A stretch of DNA of 64,000 nt from Caulobacter vibrioides (GTDB taxonomy: Bacteria > Pseudomonadota > Alphaproteobacteria > Caulobacterales > Caulobacteraceae). This document shows positions 35,303 through 42,878 of the stretch, piece after piece (within the stretch, counting starts at the first letter, position 1; each line of letters begins with the position of its first letter). The DNA lies in assembly GCA_001449105.1 (NCBI GenBank), contig LNIY01000106.1, positions 78,936 through 142,935 of the forward strand, read 5' to 3'. A program made the translations under genes and the position numbers. Under the pieces are notes generated by a model, which did no database searches, had not been told where the DNA came from, and worked only from the letters and a program-made list of their open reading frames with translations.

Positions 35303-36709
35303 CTATTCCACCCGCGGCAGCACCAGGGCCACCCGCAGGCCGGGCCCCATGCCGTTGTACTCACCCGGCCCCTCGGCCAGTTCGAGGCGGCCGCCGTGCG
35401 AGGCGGCCACCGCCTGCACCAGCGACAGGCCAAGGCCCGCGCCGGGCTCGCTGCGGCTGTTCTCCAGGCGCACGAAGCGCTGGACCACGCGGGCGCGGTC
35501 TTCCTCGGGCACGCCGGGGCCGGTGTCGGTGACCGAGAACTCCAGCTCGCCGGACGAGCGCCGGCGCAGGCGCAGCATGATCGCCCCGCCCTCGGGCGTG
35601 TACTTGATGGCGTTGTCGAGCAGGTTGGCCAGGGCCTGGGCGATGAACTCGCGATTGCCGCGCAGGGACAGCGCCGGCGTGATCTCGGCCTTGAAGTCCA
35701 GCCCCTTGTCCTCGCACGAGAACTCGTAGAGCTCGGCCATGTCGGTGGCCAGGTCGCTGGCCTCGAAGAGCTTCTGGTCGGGCGCCTGGCCGGCGGCCTG
35801 CAGGCGGGCGATGGCCAGCACGGCGTTGAAGGTCTTCAGAACCCCGTCGGCGTCGGACAGCGCCGTCTCCAGCGCCGCCACCGGGTCGCCCTTGCCGTTC
35901 TCGGCGTCGATCAAAGCGACTTCCATGCGGGCGCGCAGGCGGGTCAGGGGCGAGCGCAGGTCGTGGGCGATGGCGTCGCCGGCGTGGCGCAGGCCGCCCA
36001 TCAGCCGCTCGATGCGGTCGAGCATGTCGTTCAGGCCCTCGGCCAGCTCGTCATACTCGTCGCGGGTGCCGCGCACCTTGGCGCGGGCGTGCAGGTCGCC
36101 GGCCCGCACGGCGTTCACGACGTCGACCAGCCCCTGCATGCTGCGGCTGACGTTGCGGCTGATCAGCACCCCGCCGGCCAGCCCCAGGATGATGACCAGC
36201 GCCCCGGCGCCCCACAGGGCCCGGACGATCTTCATCACATAGCCCTGGGACTCGGCGACGTCGGCCCCGACGAACAGGATCTCGCCGCCGGCCAGGCGCT
36301 CCTGCACGCCGCGCGCGGAGCGGCGCACCGTGGCGCCGTCGAGGTCGGTCTCGGTCAGGGTGAAGCTGCGCCAGGTGGGCCCCGTGCCGGTGAAGCCGTC
36401 GATCGGCGACTCCTCGATCGAGCCGGTGATCCGCTTGCCGGTCTTGTCGGCGAAGTAATAGAGGAACGGCCGCTCGCCGATGGCCCGCTCGACCAGGGTC
36501 TGGTTCAGGGCGTTGACCCCGCCCTGGCGATAGGCGGCCTCCAGGCTCTCCATCTCGCGCGTGATCTCGGCGTCGGCGCGGCGGTCCACCTCGCCGGCGG
36601 TGGCGATGTAGATGTAGCCGAGGAACGCCGTCGCCGCGGCCGCGAACAGGGCCAGGAACAGCAGGGTCAGCCGGAAGGGCGTCGATCGAACGAGGCGCGG
36701 CAGGCGCAT
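35303..36709 (-). CDS. Sensor histidine kinase
   Basis: A 468-aa inner-membrane kinase with membrane segments at about 12-36 and 166-188 flanking a periplasmic sensor of about 125 residues, then HAMP (about 185-238), HisKA with phospho-acceptor His249 in DAIAHDLRSPL, and HATPase with NLLDNAIKYTPEGG, DTGPGVPEE and GAGLGLSLV. The partner response regulator is 570 bases upstream, separated by a toxin-antitoxin pair; only four bases separate the toxin stop from this ATG. The DegP-type protease beyond suggests an envelope-stress circuit, but the signal is unknown. Confidence 0.93.
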   Translation of the reverse strand: MRLPRLVRSTPFRLTLLFLALFAAAATAFLGYIYIATAGEVDRRADAEITREMESLEAAYRQGGVNALNQTLVERAIGERPFLYYFADKTGKRITGSIEESPIDGFTGTGPTWRSFTLTETDLDGATVRRSARGVQERLAGGEILFVGADVAESQGYVMKIVRALWGAGALVIILGLAGGVLISRNVSRSMQGLVDVVNAVRAGDLHARAKVRGTRDEYDELAEGLNDMLDRIERLMGGLRHAGDAIAHDLRSPLTRLRARMEVALIDAENGKGDPVAALETALSDADGVLKTFNAVLAIARLQAAGQAPDQKLFEASDLATDMAELYEFSCEDKGLDFKAEITPALSLRGNREFIAQALANLLDNAIKYTPEGGAIMLRLRRRSSGELEFSVTDTGPGVPEEDRARVVQRFVRLENSRSEPGAGLGLSLVQAVAASHGGRLELAEGPGEYNGMGPGLRVALVLPRVE

Positions 36710-36713
36710 GGCT

Positions 36714-37013
36714 TCAGGTCTTCTTGCCGATCAGAACGTCGAGGTCGCGCCGGCCATCCAGGACCCGCAGCACCTCGACGCCGCCCGTGACCGGGCGATA
36801 GACGATGATCCACGGCTTGACGCTGTGAAGGCGCGCACCGCTGCGTGTAGCTCGGCCAAGGTGCGGAAAGGTCGCCAGGTTTGGCAAGGCCTTCTCCAGT
36901 CTCCTCAGCACCGAGGTCGCGGCCGAAAGCCCGTTGTCGGCGGCGACCTGTCGAAAGATGTCCCGAAGATCCGCCTCGGCCTTGGCCGTGGTGACTAAGC
37001 GCGGCGGCGCCAC
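36714..37013 (-). CDS. RelE/ParE family toxin
   Basis: A 99-aa toxin of the ParE/RelE fold. Seen features are the N-terminal helix pair (AEADLRDIFRQVAADNGLSA), the FPHLGRATR region and the C-terminal beta strands with basic residues (HSVKPWIIVYRP, VLRVLDGRRDLDVLI). The family acts on gyrase or ribosomes and is neutralised by the adjacent antitoxin. It starts 10 bases after the antitoxin gene. The pair is embedded between a response regulator and its kinase. Confidence 0.85.
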   Translation of the reverse strand: MAPPRLVTTAKAEADLRDIFRQVAADNGLSAATSVLRRLEKALPNLATFPHLGRATRSGARLHSVKPWIIVYRPVTGGVEVLRVLDGRRDLDVLIGKKT

Positions 37014-37023
37014 GAGCAGGACG

Positions 37024-37245
37024 TCAGGCCTTGGGCGAGGACTGGAGGAACCGCGAGGTTTCCTCTGCGATCAGCCGGTCTATGTCGAGAACCGACCGTT
37101 CGCCGCGTTTCAGCTGGGCGTCCGCTTCGGCGACGATCGCTTCGAGCGCTTCGTGGTTGCGGGCGGCCCAGGCGTCGAGGTCGGCGCCGGACAGTCCCGG
37201 ATCGACGTGAGCGCCCTGCTGAACGGACTTCACCGGCTTGTTCAT
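37024..37245 (-). CDS. Putative antitoxin of the ParE-type toxin
   Basis: A 73-aa helical, acidic protein (LDAWAARNHEALEAIVAEAD, SVLDIDRLIAEETSRFLQ) directly upstream of the ParE-like toxin with 10 bases between them. The C-terminal half has the charge and helix pattern expected for toxin wrapping. A ribbon-helix-helix DNA-binding domain is not obvious, so the subtype is open. The call rests mainly on size, order and partner. Confidence 0.75.
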   Translation of the reverse strand: MNKPVKSVQQGAHVDPGLSGADLDAWAARNHEALEAIVAEADAQLKRGERSVLDIDRLIAEETSRFLQSSPKA

Positions 37246-37278
37246 GGCCGCGAGCCTAACACGGGTCGTGCGGGCCGC

Positions 37279-37950
37279 CTACGGATCGAGCCGGTAGCCC
37301 GCCCCGCGCACGGTCTGCAGCATCGCCCGGTCGAAGCCCTTGTCGATCTTGCTGCGCAGGCGGGAGATGTGCACGTCGATGACGTTGGTCTGCGGGTCGA
37401 AGTGGTATTCCCACACCTTCTCCAGCAGCATGGTGCGGGTCACCGACTGGCCGGCGTGGCGCATCATGAACTCCAGGAGCTGGAATTCGCGGGGCTGGAG
37501 GTCGATCTCCTTGCCCTGGCGGTGGACCGTACGGTTGATGAGGTTCATCTCGAGCTCGCCCACCTTGAGGGTGGTCGCGACGGCGCCCGTCTCGCGGCGG
37601 CGCGACAGGGCCTCGACGCGGGCGATCAGCTCGGGGAAGGCGTAGGGCTTGACCAGGTAGTCGTCGGCGCCGGCCTTCAGGCCATCGACGCGGTCGCCCA
37701 CCTCGCCCAGGGCCGAGAGGAACAGCACCGGGGTCTGGTCGCCCTCGCGGCGCAGGGTGGAGACCACCTCGACGCCGTTCTTCTTGGGCATCATCCGGTC
37801 GACGATCAGCACGTCGAAGCCGCCCTTGCCGGCCTCGGCCAGGCCCGCCTCGCCGTCCGGCGCGTGAACGCAACTGTAGCCGGCTTCGGTCAGGCCGTGA
37901 GACATGGCGCCGGCGGCCTCGAGATCGTCCTCGATAATCAGAATACGCAT
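37279..37950 (-). CDS. OmpR/PhoB family response regulator
   Basis: A 223-aa regulator. The receiver domain has acidic residues at 8-9, phospho-acceptor Asp51 in VLIVDRMMPK, and a Lys in the YLVKPYAF context. The C-terminal winged helix (about 125-222) has ELEMNLINRTVHRQGKEIDL and DVHISRLRSKIDKGF. It heads the operon with antitoxin, toxin and sensor kinase. Direct repeats CTATCGAC, 20 bases apart, lie 30-55 bases upstream and may be its own binding sites. Confidence 0.94.
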   Translation of the reverse strand: MRILIIEDDLEAAGAMSHGLTEAGYSCVHAPDGEAGLAEAGKGGFDVLIVDRMMPKKNGVEVVSTLRREGDQTPVLFLSALGEVGDRVDGLKAGADDYLVKPYAFPELIARVEALSRRRETGAVATTLKVGELEMNLINRTVHRQGKEIDLQPREFQLLEFMMRHAGQSVTRTMLLEKVWEYHFDPQTNVIDVHISRLRSKIDKGFDRAMLQTVRGAGYRLDP

Positions 37951-37969
37951 CAGCCAACCCCTCGTGCGC

Positions 37970-38018
37970 CGATAGAGAACTATCGACGTTCTCCCGATTC
38001 TATCGACCGGCGCGATAG
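37970..38018. promoter_or_regulatory. Direct and inverted CTATCG repeats upstream of the response regulator
   Basis: Four half-sites: CGATAG (37970-37975), CTATCG (37980-37985), CTATCG (38000-38005) and CGATAG (38013-38018). The two CTATCGAC copies are exactly 20 bases apart, a two-turn spacing as bound by tandem OmpR-family dimers. Autoregulation is inferred. Confidence 0.5.
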
Positions 38019-38075
38019 TTGGCGACTGGATACCGGCTTCGCGGGCGCCCGTCCCTTAAACCTTGGTCACATACG

Positions 38076-38107
38076 AAAAATCCCGCCTCCATGGCTGGGG
38101 GCGGGAT
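38076..38107 (-). terminator. Rho-independent terminator after the DegP-type gene
   Basis: On the minus strand, ATCCCGCC pairs with GGCGGGAT and a TTTTT run follows. This separates the protease gene from the two-component operon. Confidence 0.85.
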
Positions 38108-38132
38108 CGATCGTTGGTCGGTGACGGATCGC

Positions 38133-39710
38133 TTACGGGGCGATCTTCAGCGGCACGATGGTCGGGCGGCCGGCGCGGACGATGCGCAGGTTGACGCTCG
38201 GACGCTGCAGCTTCTTGGCCGCCTCGACCGCGGCGGCGACCTCGGTCACGCTGGTGACCGCCTCGCCGTTGACGCTGGTGATGACGTCGCCCTTGCGCAG
38301 GCCCTTCTCGCCGGCGTCGGACGTAGCCTTCACGCTGTCGATCAGCAGGCCCTTGACGCTGCTGTCGATGCCGTTGGCCTTGCGGGCCGCGTCATCGAGG
38401 GGCGTCAGGCTCATGCCCAGAGCCTCGGCCTTGGGGGCCGCCGGCTTGGCCGGAGCGGCCTTGTCGCCGCCGTCCTCGTTGTCGTTGTCGGCCAGTTCCT
38501 TCTCGGTCGGACGCACGCCAGAACGGATCTCGACGGTGCGGGGCTTGCCGCCGCGCAGCACGGCCAGCTTGATGACCTCGCCCGGACGGGCCTTGGCCAC
38601 TTCGCGGGTCAGTTCCGAACCGCTCTTGATGGCCACGCCGTTGACGCTGGTCACGACGTCCTCGGGCATCAGGCCGCCGCGCTGGGCCGGACCGCCCAGC
38701 ACCAGGTCGGCGACGATAGCGCCCTTGGTGCCGGCCAGGCCTTGCGCCTCGGCCATCTCGCTGGTGAAGGGCTGGATCTGCGCGCCGATGTAGCCGCGCA
38801 CCACCTTGCCGCCGTTGATCAGCTGCTTGGCGGTGGCCTCGGCCACGTCGGCCGGGATCGCGAAGCCGATGCCCACCGAGCCGCCGGTCGGCGAGAAGAT
38901 CGCCGTGTTCACGCCGATCACCCGGCCGTAGATGTCGAACGAGGGACCGCCCGAGTTGCCACGGTTGATGGGGGCGTCGATCTGGATGTAGTCGACGAAC
39001 TGCGAGGAGTTGTCGCCCAGGTCGCGGCCATAGGCCGAGATGATGCCGGCCGTGGCGGTGCCGCCCAGGCCGAACGGGTTGCCGATGGTGATCACCCAGT
39101 CGCCGACGCGCGGACGGGCCTGGTTCTCGAAGTTCACGAACGGGAACGCCGAGCCCTTGGCCTTCGGATCGGTGACCTTGATCACCGCTAGGTCGGTGCT
39201 CTCGTCGCGGCCGACCACGGTGGCCTTCAGCTCGCGGCCGTCCTTCATGACGACGTTGATGCCGTCGGTGTCGGCGTCGGCCACCACGTGGTTGTTGGTG
39301 ACGATGTAGCCGTCGGCCGAGATGAAGAAGCCCGAGCCCGAGGACTGCTGCTTGGGCGCGGCTTGCGCGTCCTCGCCGTCTTCGCCCGGCTTCTGGCCGC
39401 GCGGCACGATGTCGAACGGCAGGCCTTCCAGGCCCGGAATGCGCAGGCGGGCCTTCGGGTCGGCCTTCGAGGTCACGTCGATCTGCACGACGGCCGGCGA
39501 GACCTTCTCGAAGATGTCGGCGAAGGACAGCGGCGCGCCGGGCGGCGGGGCGAACATCGGGGCGCTGGTCGCCGAAGCGCGCACCAGTTGCGGCTCCTGC
39601 TCGGCCGCGCCGGCCGGCCCCATGCGCATGCCCACGCCCGCCAGAGCGGCGCAAGCAACGCCCGCACCCGCGACGGCGCCAATAATGAATCCTGACTTCC
39701 GAGCAGCCAT
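38133..39710 (-). CDS. degP: Do-family periplasmic serine endoprotease (DegP/MucD type)
   Basis: A 525-aa envelope quality-control protease. An N-terminal hydrophobic segment (about 8-30) directs export. The trypsin-like domain has His141 (TNNHVV), Asp173 (STDLAVIKV) and Ser253 (NRGNSGGPSF). PDZ1 lies at about 290-385 and PDZ2 at about 420-515, joined by an Asp/Ala/Pro-rich linker. It degrades or refolds misfolded periplasmic proteins. The ATG at 39710 has AGGAAAG upstream. The two-component operon follows and the ccm genes precede it, a neighbourhood often seen in alphaproteobacteria. Confidence 0.94.
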   Translation of the reverse strand: MAARKSGFIIGAVAGAGVACAALAGVGMRMGPAGAAEQEPQLVRASATSAPMFAPPPGAPLSFADIFEKVSPAVVQIDVTSKADPKARLRIPGLEGLPFDIVPRGQKPGEDGEDAQAAPKQQSSGSGFFISADGYIVTNNHVVADADTDGINVVMKDGRELKATVVGRDESTDLAVIKVTDPKAKGSAFPFVNFENQARPRVGDWVITIGNPFGLGGTATAGIISAYGRDLGDNSSQFVDYIQIDAPINRGNSGGPSFDIYGRVIGVNTAIFSPTGGSVGIGFAIPADVAEATAKQLINGGKVVRGYIGAQIQPFTSEMAEAQGLAGTKGAIVADLVLGGPAQRGGLMPEDVVTSVNGVAIKSGSELTREVAKARPGEVIKLAVLRGGKPRTVEIRSGVRPTEKELADNDNEDGGDKAAPAKPAAPKAEALGMSLTPLDDAARKANGIDSSVKGLLIDSVKATSDAGEKGLRKGDVITSVNGEAVTSVTEVAAAVEAAKKLQRPSVNLRIVRAGRPTIVPLKIAP

Positions 39711-39745
39711 CTTTCGTCTTTCCTCACCCACGACGCTCCGCGCCG

Positions 39746-39787
39746 GGTTCTCGAACAGAACCTAGTTGCACCAGCAATTCGTGCAAC
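39746..39787. promoter_or_regulatory. Inverted repeats upstream of degP
   Basis: GGTTCTcgaacAGAACC (39746-39762) and GTTGCAC ... GTGCAAC (39765-39771 / 39781-39787) lie next to each other in the 143-base gap between ccmH and degP. They are possible operators of the degP promoter; the regulator is unknown. Confidence 0.35.
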
Positions 39788-39853
39788 GGTTCCAGGATTA
39801 TCTTTCCTTCATGCTCACGGCGTTTCTTGCGGCCTCATCGCGGCGCAATCGTG

Positions 39854-40285
39854 TCATTCGCCCTTGAGCAGTCTCTCCAGTCGCGCTTCCTCGTCGGCCG
39901 ACAGCGCCTCCGGCTCCGCTTGCGCGGTCCGGCGGCGGCGCAGCAGCGCCACCATCAGCCCCCCGCCGATCAGCAGAACCCCAAGCGGCGTAAGCCAGAG
40001 CACCGCGTTTCCGGCCGAGAACGGCGGCTTCAGCAGCACGAACTCGCCATAGCGCTGGGTCAGGAACGCACGGATCTCCGCGTCGCTCCGGCCCTGCTTC
40101 ACTTGGTCGCGCACAAGAAGACGCAAGTCATGGGCGAGCGCCGCCTCCGAGTCGTCGATGGACTCGTTCTGGCAGACAAGGCAGCGCACTTCCTTGAACA
40201 GATCGCGCGCCCTCGCCTCCTGGGCCGGATCGGCCAGACGCTCGGACGGGTCGGAAGCCGCGGCCATGCAGGCGATCGCGGCCAT
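39854..40285 (-). CDS. ccmH: Cytochrome c-type biogenesis protein CcmH
   Basis: A thioredoxin-like thiol reductant (about 143 aa) of the cytochrome c maturation system that keeps the apocytochrome haem-binding cysteines reduced. The RCLVCQN motif gives Cys34 and Cys37, followed by DDSEAALAHDLRLLVRDQV and FLTQRYGEFVLLKPPF, and one C-terminal membrane segment (about 90-112). The only usable in-frame start is ATG 40285, after GAGGGGGAT, leaving a signal segment without the normal basic n-region. A palindromic repeat reaches up to that point, and the in-frame codons before it (KRLRGIAIA) look like the missing n-region. The start may therefore have been altered by the repeat. Confidence 0.85.
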   Translation of the reverse strand: MAAIACMAAASDPSERLADPAQEARARDLFKEVRCLVCQNESIDDSEAALAHDLRLLVRDQVKQGRSDAEIRAFLTQRYGEFVLLKPPFSAGNAVLWLTPLGVLLIGGGLMVALLRRRRTAQAEPEALSADEEARLERLLKGE

Positions 40286-40302
40286 CGCTATCGCGATCCC
40301 CC

Positions 40303-40400
40303 TCAGTCGCTTCGCGACAGCTCCCCCAGGTGGGGAGCATCTATGCCGGACCAGATCCTCCCCACCTGGGGGAGGTGGCCCGAAGGGCCGGAGGGGGTCA
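40303..40400. repeat. Palindromic repeat, family A copy 3, between ccmF and ccmH
   Basis: CTCAGTCGCTTCGCGACAGC, then CTCCCCCAGGTGGGGAGCAT, then GATCCTCCCCACCTGGGGGA, then GGCCCGAAGGGCC. The first half is nearly identical to the copy at 63799-63876. It lies inside the ccm operon. Confidence 0.85.
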
Positions 40401-40404
40401 GCAC

Positions 40405-42387
40405 TCACGCCTGCGCTCCCTTGGCTTTGCGGGCAACGCCCATGCGCAGCCGGCGGTCCGACAGCGAGATCGCCCCGCCCAGCGCCATCACCAGCGGTCC
40501 CAGGAAGATCAGCCGCACCCACGGATTGACGTAGGCCCGCACCAGCCAGGCCGGCTGGTCGTTCGCGCCGGCCCGGCGCTCGCCGATGACCACGTAGAGG
40601 TCGTCCAGCCCGCGCGGGCACAGCGCCACCTCCGAGGTCGTCTGGCCGCCGGTGGGGAAGAACCGTCGCTCGGGCTGGGCGGTGCAAACGAGGCCCCCGC
40701 CCTGCTTCTCGATGCGCACGATCCCGCGCTCGGCCAGGTAGTTGGGGCCCTCCAGCGTGCCGACGTCGGTCAGGGTCAGCACATAGCCGCCCAACTCGAT
40801 CCGGCCGCCGACCGACAGGGCCTGGGCGGTCTCCACCTTCCAGGCGGTCTCGAAACAGGCGCCCAGCACGAAGAGGCCCAGGCCCGCGTGGGCGATCGTC
40901 GTGCCCCAGGCGCCGCGCGGCAGGCCGCCGGCCCGGCGGCGCACCTCGGCCCAGGGCGCGCGGAAGGCCTTCACCCGCTCGGCCAGCTCTGCCAGCGCGC
41001 CGCCGATCAGCCAGAAGCCCAGCACCAGGCCCAGGCTCGCCAGCGCCTTGCGCGGCGTGACCACGGCATAGGCGGCAAGGCCCAGGATCGCGGCGACCAG
41101 CAGGGCCAGCCACAGCCGGCGCACGACCAGGCGCGCATCGCCCCGCTTCCAGGCTAGCAGCGGCCCGGCGGGCAGGATGGCCAGCGCCAGCACCAGCAGC
41201 GGCGTGAAGGTCAGGTTGAAGAACGGCGGCCCCACCGAGACGGCCTCGCCGTCCATGGCCTCGCGGATCAGCGGATAGAGCGTACCCAGCAGCACCGTCG
41301 CCGTCGCCGCCGACAGGATGATGTTGTTGAGCACGATGGCGCTCTCGCGGCTGACCGGCGCGAACAGGCCGCCGGCGTTCAGGCTGGGCGCGCGGATGGC
41401 GAACATCAGGAAGCCGAAGCCCGCCGCGATCCCCATGATCGACAGCAGCAGCACGCCGCGCGTCGGATCGACGGCGAAGGCGTGGACGCTGGTCAGCACG
41501 CCCGAGCGCACCAGGAACGCCCCCAGCATAGAAAAGCCGAAGGCCGCCAGGGCCAGGAACACCGTCCAGCCCGGCAGGGCGCCGCGCTTTTCCAGCACGA
41601 TGGCCGAGTGCAGCAGGGCCGCCCCGATCAGCCAGGGCATGAAGCTGGCGTTCTCGACCGGATCCCAGAACCACCAGCCGCCCCAGCCCAGTTCGTAATA
41701 GGCCCAGAAGGCGCCCAGCGTGATGCCGACGGTCAGCAGGCTCCAGGCCGCCAGGGTCCAGGGCCTCACCCAGCGGGCGAAGGCCGCGTCGACCTTGCCC
41801 TCGATCAGGGCGGCGACCGCGAACGAGAACACCACCGAGAAGCCCACATAGCCGGCGTAGAGGAACGGCGGGTGCACGGCCAGCGCCCAGTCCTGCAGCA
41901 GCGGATTGAGCGAGCGGCCTTCCACGGGCGGGTCGGCCAGGCGGGCCAGCGGGTTCGAGGCGAAGACGGTGTAGGCCAGGAACAGCACGCCCAGCGCGCC
42001 CTGCACGGCCACCGCCCAGGCTCGCAGGCGCGGCGGCAGGCGCTCGCCGAACACCGCCACGGCCGCGCCGTAGCCGGTCAGCACCAGGCACCACAGCAGC
42101 ATCGAGCCCTCGTGGCTGCCCCAGGCGCCGGCCACCTTGTAGAGCAGCGGCTTGGCCGTGTGGGAGTTGGCCGCCACGTTGGCCACCGAGAAGTCGGAGG
42201 TCACGAAGGCGTAGATCAGCGCGGCGAAGGCGCAGGCCAGGGCCGCGAAGGCGCCCAGCGCCGCGCCGCGTCCCGCCCCGGCCAGCGCGCCCGAGCGCCG
42301 CAGCCCTCCCGCGGCGGAAAGGCCCGTCTGGGCGACCGACAGGGCCAGGGCCAGAACCAGCGCGAAGGCGCCGAACTCGACGATCAT
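40405..42387 (-). CDS. ccmF: Haem lyase subunit CcmF
   Basis: A 660-aa polytopic inner-membrane protein (about 15 helices) that attaches haem from CcmE to apocytochrome c. The tryptophan-rich WWD motif GGWWFWDPVENASFMPWL lies near residues 230-250, and HEGSMLLWCLVL and other conserved haem-ligand histidine contexts are present. Length matches the family. The ATG at 42387 overlaps the ccmE stop (ATGA), setting the start against an 18-codon longer ORF. Order ccmI-ccmE-ccmF-ccmH is the standard operon. Confidence 0.96.
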   Translation of the reverse strand: MIVEFGAFALVLALALSVAQTGLSAAGGLRRSGALAGAGRGAALGAFAALACAFAALIYAFVTSDFSVANVAANSHTAKPLLYKVAGAWGSHEGSMLLWCLVLTGYGAAVAVFGERLPPRLRAWAVAVQGALGVLFLAYTVFASNPLARLADPPVEGRSLNPLLQDWALAVHPPFLYAGYVGFSVVFSFAVAALIEGKVDAAFARWVRPWTLAAWSLLTVGITLGAFWAYYELGWGGWWFWDPVENASFMPWLIGAALLHSAIVLEKRGALPGWTVFLALAAFGFSMLGAFLVRSGVLTSVHAFAVDPTRGVLLLSIMGIAAGFGFLMFAIRAPSLNAGGLFAPVSRESAIVLNNIILSAATATVLLGTLYPLIREAMDGEAVSVGPPFFNLTFTPLLVLALAILPAGPLLAWKRGDARLVVRRLWLALLVAAILGLAAYAVVTPRKALASLGLVLGFWLIGGALAELAERVKAFRAPWAEVRRRAGGLPRGAWGTTIAHAGLGLFVLGACFETAWKVETAQALSVGGRIELGGYVLTLTDVGTLEGPNYLAERGIVRIEKQGGGLVCTAQPERRFFPTGGQTTSEVALCPRGLDDLYVVIGERRAGANDQPAWLVRAYVNPWVRLIFLGPLVMALGGAISLSDRRLRMGVARKAKGAQA

Positions 42388-42878
42388 TTGGCGGTCTTCT
42401 CCGGACCATAGGACGGAGGCGCAGCGCCCTCGCCGCGCCACTCGCCCTGCTCCTTGATGGCTTTGGCCACCTCGCGCGGCATGTAGCGCTCGTCGTGCTT
42501 GGCCAGCACCTGCTTGGCGACGAACACGCCGCCCTCGTCGAAGGCGCCGGTGGCGACGATCCCCTGCCCTTCGCGGAACAGGTCGGGCAGGTCGCCCTGA
42601 TAGCGCACCTTGCTGGTCGCCTTCTGGTCGGCGACCGTGAACTCGACTAGGCCGTCGGGATGCTTGACCACGCTGCCGACCTGGACGAGGCCGCCCAGCT
42701 GCACCTTGCGGCCGGCCGGCACCTGGGCCTCCTGGGCCTGGGCGGGCGTGTAGAACAGCGAGATCGAGTCCCGCATGCCGTACAGCGCCAGGCCCACGGC
42801 CAGCGCGGCCACCGGCGCGATCGCCAGCAGGATGGTCAGGCGCCGGCGCGCCTTGCGGGACTTGGGAAGCAGGCTCAT
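42384..42878 (-). CDS. ccmE: Haem chaperone CcmE
   Basis: A 164-aa periplasmic haem chaperone anchored by an N-terminal membrane segment (about 14-34). The haem-attaching His128 is in LAKHDERYMP, the diagnostic motif. The OB-fold body includes LGGLVQVGSVV and VRYQGDLPDLFREGQG. The ATG overlaps the ccmI stop by four bases, and its stop overlaps the ccmF start in the same way, so translation is coupled along the operon. Confidence 0.96.
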   Translation of the reverse strand: MSLLPKSRKARRRLTILLAIAPVAALAVGLALYGMRDSISLFYTPAQAQEAQVPAGRKVQLGGLVQVGSVVKHPDGLVEFTVADQKATSKVRYQGDLPDLFREGQGIVATGAFDEGGVFVAKQVLAKHDERYMPREVAKAIKEQGEWRGEGAAPPSYGPEKTAK

